Positions 1 to 7,493 of a DNA stretch of 64,000 bases are shown piece after piece. Location: NCBI GenBank assembly GCA_046296655.1, contig JBKBLE010000005.1:1-64000 (forward strand), in the 5' to 3' direction. The stretch comes from Cloacibacterium sp046296655. GTDB taxonomy: Bacteria; Bacteroidota; Bacteroidia; Flavobacteriales; Weeksellaceae. The notes under the pieces were generated by a model that saw only the letters and a program-made list of their open reading frames with translations, did no database searches and had not been told where the DNA came from. Positions within the stretch are counted from its first letter, which is position 1; the number at the start of each line of letters is the position of its first letter. A program made the position numbers and the translations under genes.

Positions 1-47
1 TAATTGCCAAGGATATTTTGCGATTGATTTTAGGTATTTTAGGATAA
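1..47 (+). CDS. possible 3' end of an upstream gene (partial)
   Basis: One plus-strand frame is open from the window edge to a TAA at 45-47 and reads I-A-K-D-I-L-R-L-I-L-G-I-L-G, a hydrophobic tail that could end a membrane protein. Fourteen codons are too few to assign a family, and an open frame this short in AT-rich DNA could be chance. Confidence 0.25.
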   Translation, partial: IAKDILRLILGILG

Positions 48-81
48 GAATGGTAATTAGAGCCGTCCAAATTTGTAATGT

Positions 82-165
82 TAATTTTGAATCCATAAGA
101 AGGTTTTTTTGTTGTGCAACCTCAAAGATACTTTGAGTTACTTTAATTCCTTCTTATTTTTTTAT
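82..165 (+). ncRNA. candidate small structured RNA with promoter and U-tract
   Basis: A TAATTTTG box (82-89) matches the Bacteroidetes -7 consensus TAnnTTTG. Just downstream, ATAAGAAGG (95-103) pairs perfectly with CCTTCTTAT (149-157), closing a stem that encloses a small hairpin GTTG-TG-CAAC (111-120) and a 7-bp hairpin CTCAAAG-ATA-CTTTGAG (121-137). The closing stem is followed directly by a T-run (158-162). Start at the promoter, closure at both ends and a U-tract are what a short sRNA transcript would show. No -33 TTG is seen at the right distance and there is no ORF. The assignment is inference; it could instead be a structured terminator of the upstream gene. Confidence 0.35.
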
Positions 166-198
166 TTAGGACGCTATTGGAAAAATGTAATTAGATAT

Positions 199-229
199 AA
201 AAAAAGCGTTCAGAAAATTTTCCTGAACG
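199..229 (-). terminator. intrinsic terminator downstream of nadA
   Basis: CGTTCAG (207-213) pairs with CTGAACG (223-229). On the minus strand the stem is followed by a T-run (A-run 199-205 on plus), placing it about 55 bases after the nadA stop codon. Confidence 0.7.
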
Positions 230-244
230 TATTATTATTGTCTA

Positions 245-277
245 AACTTTGTCAAAGATTTTGAACTTTGACAAAGT
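245..277. repeat. interspersed palindrome AACTTTGTCAAAG/CTTTGACAAAGT, copy 1
   Basis: A 33-base inverted repeat with ACTTTGTCAAAG and CTTTGACAAAGT arms around a short AT-rich loop. A second copy with the same arms lies at 62446-62479, so this is a dispersed element and not a one-off hairpin. It sits six bases from the nadA stop. Confidence 0.7.
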
Positions 278-282
278 GAAAA

Positions 283-1299
283 TTACTTAATAGTTTTACT
301 TAACTCCAGCATCGCTTCAATTGGTTTTAAAGCTTTTAAGCGAAGTTCTTCGTCCATAGTGATTTCTGGCAATTCGTATTTCATGCACAAATACAACTTT
401 TCTAGTGTATTTCTCTTCATGAAGAAACATTCTGAGCAGTTGCAACTTTCGTCAAAAACCAAAGCTGGAATCAATTCTTTATGAGGAGCGCGCTTTTTCA
501 TTTCGTGAAGAATTCCTTCTTCTGTAGCGATGATAAACTTCTGACAATCATCTTTTTCCACATAATTCAGCAAAGCTGAAGTAGAACCAATAAAATGCGC
601 CAATTCTAGTACTGGAGTTTCAGATTCTGGGTGTGCAATTAATTTAGCATCAGGATTTTCTGCCAATTGTTTTGCAATTCTTTCCATAGAAAATGCTTCG
701 TGAACGATGCAACTTCCGTCCCACAAAATCATGTCCCTTCCCGTTTTTTTCATCAAATATCTTCCCAAATTTTTATCTGGCGCGAAAATAATCGGCTTGT
801 CTTTTGGCAATGCATTGATAATGGTTTCTGCATTAGAACTGGTAACAATAATATCAGATTCTGCCTTGGTTTCTGCGTTACAATTGATATAAGTTGCCAC
901 CAAAGCTCCAGGATGCTGTTCGCGCATTTTTCTAAGACCTTCTCCACTGCAACCATCTGCAAGTGAACAACCTGCCAAAGTATCTGGAAGAACTACTTTT
1001 TTTGTAGGATTAAGGATTTTTGCCGCTTCAGCCATAAAATGCACCCCACAAAACGCTATCATATCTGCATCTGTATCTTTCGCAGCTCTTGCTAATTGTA
1101 GAGAATCTCCCAAATAATCAGCAATATCTTGAATCTCACCAGGCTGATAATAATGCGCCAAAATCACGGCATTTTTTTCTTTTTTGAGCTTTAAAATTGC
1201 ATCAATTAAATCTTGACCTTGAGGAATTTGAATATCTTTCAAATCCAAAAATCCTTTTACTGGAAGGTTGTTTTTTGCTATATCTAATGTTTTCTCCAT
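283..1299 (-). CDS. nadA: quinolinate synthase NadA
   Basis: Cytoplasmic enzyme of de novo NAD synthesis: condenses iminoaspartate with dihydroxyacetone phosphate to quinolinate using a [4Fe-4S] cluster. Counting from the longest frame, the expected cluster cysteines are visible: C96 in CGVHFMAE, C209 in GSCIVHEAF, and one of C298/C300/C303 in DESCNCSECFFM. HYYQPGEIQDIADY near residue 61 is also typical. The frame extends to an ATG at 1335 that overlaps gmk by 11 bases; I prefer the ATG at 1299 because the family normally begins just before ETLDxAKNNLPVKGF. It is last in a yicC-gmk-nadA run. No nadB or nadC is in the window. Confidence 0.95.
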   Translation of the reverse strand: MEKTLDIAKNNLPVKGFLDLKDIQIPQGQDLIDAILKLKKEKNAVILAHYYQPGEIQDIADYLGDSLQLARAAKDTDADMIAFCGVHFMAEAAKILNPTKKVVLPDTLAGCSLADGCSGEGLRKMREQHPGALVATYINCNAETKAESDIIVTSSNAETIINALPKDKPIIFAPDKNLGRYLMKKTGRDMILWDGSCIVHEAFSMERIAKQLAENPDAKLIAHPESETPVLELAHFIGSTSALLNYVEKDDCQKFIIATEEGILHEMKKRAPHKELIPALVFDESCNCSECFFMKRNTLEKLYLCMKYELPEITMDEELRLKALKPIEAMLELSKTIK

Positions 1300-1324
1300 A
1301 ATGTAATCGTATTTGGTGTTGGTT

Positions 1325-1888
1325 TTATTCTTCAATAAAATTTCTTACAATTCTTTCAATTTCTTTCTGAGCGGTTTCTAAATCATCATTAATGATAATT
1401 TGGTCAAATTCTTCAGCATACGTCATTTCTTCTTTGGCTTTTACCACTCTGGTTTTGATGGTTTCTAAATCATCTGTAGCTCTAGATATCAATCTTCGTT
1501 CCAATTCGTTTATAGAAGGTGGTGCAATAAAAATAGAAAAGGCATTTTCTCCGAAAATCTTCTTCAGATTTACGCCACCTTTTACATCTACATCGAAGAT
1601 GACCACTTTTCCTTCTTGCCAAATTCTTTCCACTTCAGATTTTAAGGTTCCATAGAATTTATCTTGATAAACTTCTTCGTATTCTACAAAAGCATCTTCT
1701 GCAATCAGATTTTTAAATTCTTCTACCGAAAGGAAAAAATAGTCTTTCCCATGAATTTCCTCACCTCTCAATGCTCTAGTTGTAGCAGAAATGGAAAATT
1801 GAAGTTCAGGAAAAACGCCTAAACAATATTTTACCAAAGTGGTTTTTCCACTTCCTGAAGGTGCTGAAAATATAATTACTTTGTTCAT
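1325..1888 (-). CDS. gmk: guanylate kinase
   Basis: Phosphorylates GMP to GDP with ATP in the cytoplasm. The P-loop SAPSGSGKT is at residues 8-16, followed by the family's STTR-like segment (SATTRALRGEEIHGKDYFF) and the GxV/IFDVDVKGG region. At 187 aa it is close to the usual bacterial length. It follows yicC after a 69-base spacer carrying short repeat words and runs into nadA, so the three are probably co-transcribed. yicC-gmk adjacency is common in bacteria. Confidence 0.97.
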   Translation of the reverse strand: MNKVIIFSAPSGSGKTTLVKYCLGVFPELQFSISATTRALRGEEIHGKDYFFLSVEEFKNLIAEDAFVEYEEVYQDKFYGTLKSEVERIWQEGKVVIFDVDVKGGVNLKKIFGENAFSIFIAPPSINELERRLISRATDDLETIKTRVVKAKEEMTYAEEFDQIIINDDLETAQKEIERIVRNFIEE

Positions 1889-1892
1889 AAAT

Positions 1893-1957
1893 ATGTTGGA
1901 TGCGGGAAGTTGGGAGCGGGAAGTTTACATCAAACATCCATGCCCAACATCCTACTT
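1893..1957. repeat. short-word repeat spacer (GGATG/GGGAAG type)
   Basis: The spacer between yicC and gmk is built from imperfect copies of GGATGCGGGAAG and GTTGGGAGCGGGAAG, then CATCC and CCAACATCC in the opposite sense. Similar words occur in spacers near 24510, 40645, 41045, 46930, 47675 and 53585. No reading frame or promoter is recognisable in it. Confidence 0.5.
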
Positions 1958-2815
1958 TTACAATATGTTTAACGTTTGTTCTTTAATTTTTTCTAAATCG
2001 TCTTTCATCATCACTACCAGTTTTTGGATTTCGTGGTGATTGGCTTTAGAACCTAATGTATTGATCTCTCTACCGATTTCTTGAGAGATAAATCCTAATT
2101 TTTTCCCGTTGAAAGTTTCGTTTTGCATCACTTCAAGATAATATTTTAAGTGCTGTGTCAAACGTACTTTTTCTTCGGAAATGTCTAATTTTTCGGTGTA
2201 ATAAGCCAGTTCTTGATAGAATCTGGTTTCATCTACGTTTTCAAATTCTTTCAAAGCATTCTGATAACGTTCTTTTACTGCTACCATTCTCTCATCTTCG
2301 TAAGGAATGACTTTGAGAAGATTTTCTTCGATATTTTTAAGATTTTTAGCCAGTTCTTCGTGTAAAATTGCGCCTTCTGTCTTTCTGAAATCTACAAATT
2401 TTGCTAAAGCTTCTTTAATCAAATTTTCCAAAAATTTCCACTCCTCTTCATTTAATTCTGCGGGTTTTCCGTTAATTGCTTCAGGCATTCTGATGGCCAT
2501 TTTCAGGTATTCGAACTCTTCAGCATTGGGAGAAATCTCACGCAACTGATTCATGTATGCTTTTACAATGTCTTGGTTGATTTTTACATCATTGCAGTCA
2601 TCGATGGTTTCGCAATTGATATAGCAATCTACTTTTCCTCTGAGAATGGTATCATTTAACAATTTTCTTACTTCGAATTCTTTCTCTTTATAACGAAGCG
2701 GAATTCTTAGATTCAAGTCAAATGATTTGCTGTTAAGCGATTTGAGTTCGATGCTAATTTTTTTTCCTTCAAAAATGCCTTCGGCTCTTCCGAAGCCTGT
2801 CATTGATAAAATCAT
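1958..2815 (-). CDS. yicC: YicC family endoribonuclease
   Basis: YicC proteins are stress-linked endoribonucleases; E. coli YicC acts on small RNAs. The N-terminus MILSMTGFGRAEG is the family signature and fixes the start at 2815; the upstream ATG at 2836 would add a 7-residue tail lying on the -7 box. The C-terminal DUF1732 region is seen in GFISQEIGREINTLGSKANHHEIQ followed by a final helix (DDLEKIKEQTLNIL). About 285 aa, normal length. First gene of the yicC-gmk-nadA unit. Function in this organism is inferred from the family only. Confidence 0.93.
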   Translation of the reverse strand: MILSMTGFGRAEGIFEGKKISIELKSLNSKSFDLNLRIPLRYKEKEFEVRKLLNDTILRGKVDCYINCETIDDCNDVKINQDIVKAYMNQLREISPNAEEFEYLKMAIRMPEAINGKPAELNEEEWKFLENLIKEALAKFVDFRKTEGAILHEELAKNLKNIEENLLKVIPYEDERMVAVKERYQNALKEFENVDETRFYQELAYYTEKLDISEEKVRLTQHLKYYLEVMQNETFNGKKLGFISQEIGREINTLGSKANHHEIQKLVVMMKDDLEKIKEQTLNIL

Positions 2816-2833
2816 AATGTGTATATGTAAGCA

Positions 2834-2841
2834 CAAAGATA
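2834..2841 (-). promoter_or_regulatory. -7 box for yicC-gmk-nadA
   Basis: TATCTTTG on the minus strand matches TAnnTTTG and ends 19 bases before the yicC ATG. No clear TTG is seen at the -33 position. Confidence 0.5.
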
Positions 2842-2946
2842 AGAAAAGATGCTGAAAGTTAATTTTTTCTTAAAACTTAAAACCGCTAAGACTTCTCATT
2901 GTTAATAAGTAGATGAAATAGTCCCAAAAAATCCTTAAAAATTTCG

Positions 2947-2954
2947 TAAATTTG
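2947..2954 (+). promoter_or_regulatory. -7 box for lpxK-punA
   Basis: TAAATTTG, 50 bases before the lpxK ATG. The leader between them holds a 6-bp inverted repeat TGACGA/TCGTCA (2968-2986). Confidence 0.5.
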
Positions 2955-3003
2955 CCCCTTGATTAAATGACGAATTTCAGTCGTCAGAAAGAAAATTTAT
3001 TGC

Positions 3004-4035
3004 ATGAAAAGATGGTATCTCTACCCTTTTTCCTTGGTTTATCATTTTGTTACTGCCCTCAGAAACAGAATGTACGATTGGGGAATTTTTTCTTCTACGA
3101 AATTTAAAACTCCTATGATTGGCGTAGGAAATTTATCTGTAGGTGGCAGTGGAAAATCACCTATGGTAATGTATTTGGCAGATTATCTTGCTAAAAATTT
3201 TAGAACTGGTGTTCTATCTCGTGGTTATGGAAGAAAAACCAAAGGTTATGTTATTGTAAATTACGATAGTAATTTTAAAATGGTGGGTGATGAAGCTATG
3301 CAACTCTTTGAAAGATTTAAAAACAGATTTGTCATCGGCGTTTGTGAAGATCGCGTTTTTGGGGCAAAAAAAATCATCGAAGACATGGATTTAGATGTAC
3401 TTATATTAGATGACAGCTACCAACACCGCAGAATAAAACCCGGTTTTAATATTCTTTTGACGGATTATAATGACCCGTATTTTAAAGATTTTGTTTTACC
3501 TGCAGGAAATCTTAGAGAATCAAGACGTGGTGCGAAACGTGCTGACATCATTGTAGTGACCAAGTGTCCAGAAAATCTTACCGAAGAAAAAAAACAATTC
3601 TATATTTCTAGAATTAAACCTAGACATTACCAAAAAGTGTTCTTCTCTACCATCAATTATGATGAAGAAATTTTTTGTTTTGACCCAAAATTGAAACTTC
3701 CAGATAACAACATGAGTTATTATGACATTCTCCTCATCACAGGAATTGCCAACCCAAAAACCTTTGTGGAAGAAGTAAAAAGATACAGTTCCAATGTAAA
3801 ACACTTACGATTCAAGGATCATCATAGTTTCACCACAGAAGATATTTCTCTCATCAAAAAAGAATATGAAAAACTAGGAGAATATAAATTGATTTTAACC
3901 ACAGAAAAAGATTATGTTCGCTTAAAAGGTTTCGATTATTTAAGAGAAAAATTATACTATTGGCCGATTAATGTAGAAATAGACCGCGCAGAAGAATTTA
4001 ATCAAATCATTCAAGATTATGTTAGAAAAAATTAA
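3004..4035 (+). CDS. lpxK: tetraacyldisaccharide 4'-kinase LpxK
   Basis: Inner-membrane-associated kinase of the Raetz pathway that phosphorylates the 4' position of the lipid A disaccharide, so the cell makes LPS. The Walker A VGGSGKSP is at residues 46-53, with the family motifs LSRGYGR (about 72-78) and LDDSYQHR (about 135-142) following. The N-terminal 25 residues are hydrophobic/amphipathic, as expected for membrane docking. 343 aa is normal. The stop codon overlaps the punA start by 17 bases, so the two genes are translationally coupled. Divergent from yicC. Confidence 0.96.
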   Translation: MKRWYLYPFSLVYHFVTALRNRMYDWGIFSSTKFKTPMIGVGNLSVGGSGKSPMVMYLADYLAKNFRTGVLSRGYGRKTKGYVIVNYDSNFKMVGDEAMQLFERFKNRFVIGVCEDRVFGAKKIIEDMDLDVLILDDSYQHRRIKPGFNILLTDYNDPYFKDFVLPAGNLRESRRGAKRADIIVVTKCPENLTEEKKQFYISRIKPRHYQKVFFSTINYDEEIFCFDPKLKLPDNNMSYYDILLITGIANPKTFVEEVKRYSSNVKHLRFKDHHSFTTEDISLIKKEYEKLGEYKLILTTEKDYVRLKGFDYLREKLYYWPINVEIDRAEEFNQIIQDYVRKN

Positions 4036-4834
4036 ACAAACCGCCGAATTCATCCAAAATATTATTCAAGAAACTCCTGATTTCGCCATCGTTTTGGGTT
4101 CTGGTTTAGGCAAATTACAAGAAGAAGTAGAGGCTATTCACACTTTAGAATATCACGAAATTCCTAATTTCCCACAAACTACAGTGGTAGGTCATGGTGG
4201 AAAATTGATTTACGGGATTTTAGAAGGCAAAAAAGTATTGATGATGAGCGGTAGATTTCACTATTACGAAGGTCATTCTATGGAAACAGTAACTTTTCCT
4301 TTCAGAGTTTTTAAATTGTTGGGAATTCAGAATTTAATCGTTTCTAATGCTTCCGGTGGTGTAAATCCTAATTTCAGAGTGGCAGATATTATGATTATCG
4401 AAGACCATATCAATATGATGCCAGAACATCCGCTTCGTGGAAAAAATATTGATGAATTGGGACCAAGATTCGTAGATATGAGCGAACCTTACAACCGAAA
4501 AATGATTGCTGTAGCAGAAGAAACCGCTAAAAATTTAGAAATTAAAGTGCACAAAGGTTGTTATGTTGCACTTCAAGGTCCTACCTTCGAAACTCCTGCA
4601 GAATACGGAATGGTAAGAGCAATAGGTGGCGATGCAGTAGGAATGAGCACTGTTCCAGAAGTGATTGTAGCCAAACACATGGGAATGGATTGTTTCGGCA
4701 TATCTATCATTACGGATGTTGGTGGACCAGAAATCGCTTTCACCGTTTCTCATGAAGAGGTTTTACAAGCTGCCAATAAAGCAATGCCAAATGTGATTAA
4801 AATTGTAAAAGGATTGGTGAAAAATTATCAATAA
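4019..4834 (+). CDS. punA: purine nucleoside phosphorylase (trimeric type)
   Basis: Phosphorolyses purine nucleosides to base and ribose-1-phosphate in salvage. The phosphate-binding GSGLG is at 27-31, with H59 in VGHGG, GRFHYYEGH at 78-86, SNASGG at 109-114 and the base/ribose site QGPTFETPAEY and GMSTVPE further on. The segment GISIITDVGGPE carries Asp where 6-oxopurine-specific trimeric PNPs carry Asn (TN), which might broaden base specificity; that is inference. 271 aa, normal. Coupled to lpxK by a 17-base overlap and followed by a terminator at 4871. Confidence 0.95.
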   Translation: MLEKIKQTAEFIQNIIQETPDFAIVLGSGLGKLQEEVEAIHTLEYHEIPNFPQTTVVGHGGKLIYGILEGKKVLMMSGRFHYYEGHSMETVTFPFRVFKLLGIQNLIVSNASGGVNPNFRVADIMIIEDHINMMPEHPLRGKNIDELGPRFVDMSEPYNRKMIAVAEETAKNLEIKVHKGCYVALQGPTFETPAEYGMVRAIGGDAVGMSTVPEVIVAKHMGMDCFGISIITDVGGPEIAFTVSHEEVLQAANKAMPNVIKIVKGLVKNYQ

Positions 4835-4870
4835 ATGAATTTTTGCTTCGCAGTGAATTTTTAAAATATT

Positions 4871-4902
4871 ACGCTTCAATTTTTTTGGAGCGTTTTTTTT
4901 AT
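4871..4902 (+). terminator. intrinsic terminator after punA
   Basis: ACGCTTCAA pairs with TTGGAGCGT (one G-T pair) and is followed by a run of T. It closes the lpxK-punA unit. Confidence 0.8.
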
Positions 4903-4958
4903 GAAAATTCTATAACGTTACTATAAAATTCTGTAAAAACTTAATGGCAGCATTAGCC

Positions 4959-4966
4959 TAACTTTG
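4959..4966 (+). promoter_or_regulatory. -7 box for the 23-codon ORF
   Basis: TAACTTTG, 23 bases before the ATG at 4990. It has no identifiable TTG at -33. It lies after the punA terminator, so it would start an independent transcript. Confidence 0.5.
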
Positions 4967-4989
4967 CTTCAACGTAAAAAAGGAAAAAA

Positions 4990-5061
4990 ATGAATACGTT
5001 TAGATTAGTTGCCTTTAAAGTAGCCTATTTCCTTCTCAGAAGGAAAGATAACTATACCTAA
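4990..5061 (+). CDS. 23-aa small ORF, unknown function
   Basis: ATG at 4990, TAA at 5059-5061. The peptide begins MNTFRLVAFKVAYFLL and ends RRKDNYT: a hydrophobic/amphipathic helix of about 15 residues with a basic tail. An A-rich, purine-rich leader (AAAAAAGGAAAAAAA) precedes the ATG. The ORF is bracketed by a TAnnTTTG box at 4959 and a perfect terminator at 5084-5110, so it looks like a monocistronic unit of about 140 bases. It could be a small membrane peptide, a dual-function sRNA, or chance coding inside an sRNA. I do not recognise a family. Confidence 0.45.
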   Translation: MNTFRLVAFKVAYFLLRRKDNYT

Positions 5062-5083
5062 TCTAAATATTTTTCATAGGAAG

Positions 5084-5110
5084 CACCTCGATTTTCGAGG
5101 TGTTTTTTTT
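5084..5110 (+). terminator. strong intrinsic terminator after the small ORF
   Basis: CACCTCGA (5084-5091) and TCGAGGTG (5095-5102) form a perfect 8-bp stem with a 3-base loop, followed by eight T (5103-5110). Confidence 0.85.
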
Positions 5111-5137
5111 GTTTCTAAGTTTTTAAAAAAAATTTTC

Positions 5138-5165
5138 ATACATAAGAAAATTATGTATATATTTG
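5138..5165 (+). promoter_or_regulatory. PadR operator palindrome overlapping a -7 box
   Basis: ATACATAA-GAAAA-TTATGTAT (5138-5158) is a perfect 8-bp inverted repeat; its last base is the first base of the -7 box TATATTTG (5158-5165). The half-sites contain the ACAT/ATGT elements known from PadR operators. The ATG of the padR gene is 21 bases downstream. Binding would cover the promoter, so negative autoregulation of the padR-membrane protein pair is the simple reading (inference). Confidence 0.65.
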
Positions 5166-5186
5166 TAATGCATAATTTATTTAGGT

Positions 5187-5510
5187 ATGAAGAAAAACGC
5201 ATTATATAAAGGAACTTTACAAAATATTATTCTGAAACTTCTCGCTTCCGAAGTAAAAATGTATGGTTATCAGTTGACGCAACGTGCTAAAGAACTTACA
5301 AAAGGGGAACTGGAAATGACAGAAGGTGCACTTTATCCTTTGTTACACAAATTAGAGAATGAAGGAGTTATTTATTCTGAAATGCAACAAGTAAATGGTA
5401 GAGATAGAAAATATTATTTGCTGACCGAAAAAGGAAAAAAACAACAAGCATTACAGGAAGAAGAAATGAAATCTTACCTATTTAATCTGAATGCAATTTT
5501 TAATATTTAA
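5187..5510 (+). CDS. PadR family transcriptional regulator
   Basis: A 107-aa winged-helix regulator. The PadR pattern is clear: KGTLQNIILKLLASEVKMYGY near the N-terminus, then the wing TEGALYPLLHKLENEGVI and DRKYYLLTEKGKK. PadR proteins usually repress their own operon and are released by small lipophilic molecules or stress. Its operator candidate lies immediately upstream. The partner gene starts 11 bases after the stop. The effector cannot be read from the sequence. Confidence 0.92.
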   Translation: MKKNALYKGTLQNIILKLLASEVKMYGYQLTQRAKELTKGELEMTEGALYPLLHKLENEGVIYSEMQQVNGRDRKYYLLTEKGKKQQALQEEEMKSYLFNLNAIFNI

Positions 5511-5521
5511 AAACAACAACC

Positions 5522-6238
5522 ATGATTACCGAACTTCAACTCACAGAAATCCGCAATTATCTGCTCTCAAAAAAACTGCCGATTGATATTTTAATAGAAG
5601 TAAATGACCATTTTATTTCTCAAATTAATGATTTGCAGAGAGAAGAAAATTTGAGTTTTGAAGAGGCTTTTGAAAAGACTAAATTAAGTTGGGATAAAGA
5701 ATTGAAACCATACTGGAGAGGAAATTTAAATCTTGAGGATATTTCTGATTTTATGGTTAAAACTAAAAAGGAAATTGACAAGACTAATTTGTTTTTCGCA
5801 TTAAAATATTCAACTATCCCTACCCTTTTAATTTTTTTCATTGCTTTAAATTTTAAAGCAGAAACTTTTGGATATTTAACCTTGTCAATAGTATTTGGAT
5901 TGACGTTTTACACTTTAATAAAATATTTTTCAAATTACCAAGATTTTAAACTAGCTAAAAAATATGAAAAGTATGTTCTCACTTTACATCAACATTCTGT
6001 TTTTATTTTTTTAATTATTTTTTCTCCATTACTGAATATTTACACAAGGTTAATAGATAATCCTGAGAAATATCAAAAAATCATCACCTTCCAAAGTGAT
6101 AAACCAATTTTTATTGAAATTGTATTTGTTTTCATGTCATTTTACTTAATTATTTTTGGTGTATTTTATTCATTATCAGCTCAAAAAAATTATTTAAAAC
6201 AAATCGAAAAAGTAAAACCTTTTTTGAAATATTTATAA
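5522..6238 (+). CDS. PadR-linked membrane protein, unknown function
   Basis: 238 aa. Residues 1-90 are soluble and helical (ITELQLTEIRNYLLSKKLP near the start), reminiscent of the small helical domain fused to membrane proteins next to PadR genes in other phyla. Four hydrophobic segments follow at roughly 94-112, 117-135, 158-176 and 197-220. No catalytic motif is recognisable. Co-transcription with padR is likely, given the 11-base gap and a shared terminator at 6246. It may sense or respond to envelope stress, but nothing in the sequence shows the ligand. Confidence 0.75.
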   Translation: MITELQLTEIRNYLLSKKLPIDILIEVNDHFISQINDLQREENLSFEEAFEKTKLSWDKELKPYWRGNLNLEDISDFMVKTKKEIDKTNLFFALKYSTIPTLLIFFIALNFKAETFGYLTLSIVFGLTFYTLIKYFSNYQDFKLAKKYEKYVLTLHQHSVFIFLIIFSPLLNIYTRLIDNPEKYQKIITFQSDKPIFIEIVFVFMSFYLIIFGVFYSLSAQKNYLKQIEKVKPFLKYL

Positions 6239-6245
6239 TATTCTC

Positions 6246-6283
6246 AAACCTTAAAGGATTTTAAATCCTTTAAGGTTTCATTT
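6246..6283 (+). terminator. terminator after the padR operon
   Basis: A long inverted repeat, AAACCTTAAAGGATT against AATCCTTTAAGGTTT (6246-6278), followed by CATTTTT. The A/T-rich ends on both sides mean it could work in either direction. Confidence 0.8.
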
Positions 6284-6314
6284 TTATAATAATTTTCTAA
6301 AATCCCCAATTCCT

Positions 6315-6322
6315 TATCTTTG
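6315..6322 (+). promoter_or_regulatory. -7 box directly abutting the dinB start
   Basis: TATCTTTG ends 4 bases before the ATG at 6326. If it is the real promoter, transcription would begin at or next to the start codon and the mRNA would be leaderless. Confidence 0.4.
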
Positions 6323-6325
6323 TGT

Positions 6326-7417
6326 ATGCAAATTCCACAGAGAAAAATCATACATGTAGATATGGATGCGTTTTACGCTTCTGTGGAACAGCACGATCAA
6401 CCTGAACTGAAAGGAAAACCCATTGCAGTAGGCGGTGAACATAGAGGTGTAGTAGCCGCAGCAAGTTACGAAGCTAGAAAATTTGGCGTTCGTTCTGCTA
6501 TGTCTAGCAAAATTGCCAAAGAAAAATGTCCGCATCTTATTTTTGTAAAGCCAAGATTTCATCGTTACAAAGAAATTTCACAGAAAATCAGAGAAATTTT
6601 TCATGAATATACTGACTTGGTTGAACCGCTTTCTATGGACGAAGCGTATTTAGATGTTACCGAAAACAAAAAAAACATAGAATCTGCTAATGAAATAGCA
6701 AGAGAAATTCGTCAAAAAATTTTTGAAGAAACAGGACTCACTGCTTCTGCGGGAATTTCGGTGAATAAATTTTTGGCCAAAGTAGCTTCAGATATCAATA
6801 AACCCAACGGACAAAAAACCATTCATCCTACTCAGATTTTAGACTTTTTAGAAGAACTTCCGATTGAAAAATTCTACGGAATCGGGAAAGTTACCGCCAA
6901 TAAAATGTACAGTTTACAGATTTTCAAAGGCAAAGATTTGAAGGCGAAATCTCTGGAAGAACTGGTGAGACTTTTCGGGAAATCTGGGATTTACTACTAT
7001 AATGTGGTTCGTGGAATTCATCATGGAGAAGTAAAACCTCACCGAATTCAAAAAAGTGTAGGTGTAGAACATACTTTTTGGGATGACATCAACGAAGATG
7101 AAGAACTTTACCAAAAACTAAAATCACTAAGCGAAGAACTAGAATCTAGACTTTCGAAAAGAGAAATTAAGGGTAAAACATTGACTTTAAAAATAAAATA
7201 CAAAGATTTTTTTCAATACACGCGTAGCAAAACACAAGAAGTGTATTATGAAAACGCAGAAGATTTCTACGAAACTGCCCAAAAACTTTGGGAACTAAGA
7301 CCTTATAATAAAGCTATTCGTTTATTAGGTTTATCACTTTCTAACCTCAACACAGAAGAGAAAAAACAAATTTCTGTACAACTCAAAATTCCTTTTGAAG
7401 AATTCGAAAACGAATAA
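6326..7417 (+). CDS. dinB: DNA polymerase IV (Y-family translesion polymerase)
   Basis: Error-prone translesion polymerase. Metal-binding motifs are HVDMDAFYASVE (D12, D14) and SMDEAYLD (103-110, with D105 and E106). The helix-hairpin-helix region follows at IEKFYGIGKVTANK, and the little-finger domain completes the protein. The C-terminal QLKIPFEEF resembles a sliding-clamp binding motif. The frame also opens at a TTG at 6320, but the ATG at 6326 gives the conventional N-terminus. It stands alone between two terminator/promoter regions. No LexA-like box was recognised. A second Y-family polymerase (umuC) lies at 27033. Confidence 0.95.
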   Translation: MQIPQRKIIHVDMDAFYASVEQHDQPELKGKPIAVGGEHRGVVAAASYEARKFGVRSAMSSKIAKEKCPHLIFVKPRFHRYKEISQKIREIFHEYTDLVEPLSMDEAYLDVTENKKNIESANEIAREIRQKIFEETGLTASAGISVNKFLAKVASDINKPNGQKTIHPTQILDFLEELPIEKFYGIGKVTANKMYSLQIFKGKDLKAKSLEELVRLFGKSGIYYYNVVRGIHHGEVKPHRIQKSVGVEHTFWDDINEDEELYQKLKSLSEELESRLSKREIKGKTLTLKIKYKDFFQYTRSKTQEVYYENAEDFYETAQKLWELRPYNKAIRLLGLSLSNLNTEEKKQISVQLKIPFEEFENE

Positions 7418-7467
7418 TTATAAAATAATTCCCTGAAAACCTGTAAATTAATTTCGCTTCATCGTTC

Positions 7468-7475
7468 TAACTTTG
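7468..7475 (+). promoter_or_regulatory. -7 box for the alpha-amylase gene
   Basis: TAACTTTG, 18 bases before the ATG at 7494. A TTG codon inside the box opens the reading frame early, which is why the longer start is not credible. Confidence 0.5.
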
Positions 7476-7493
7476 CAACATAAAAAAACAGAA

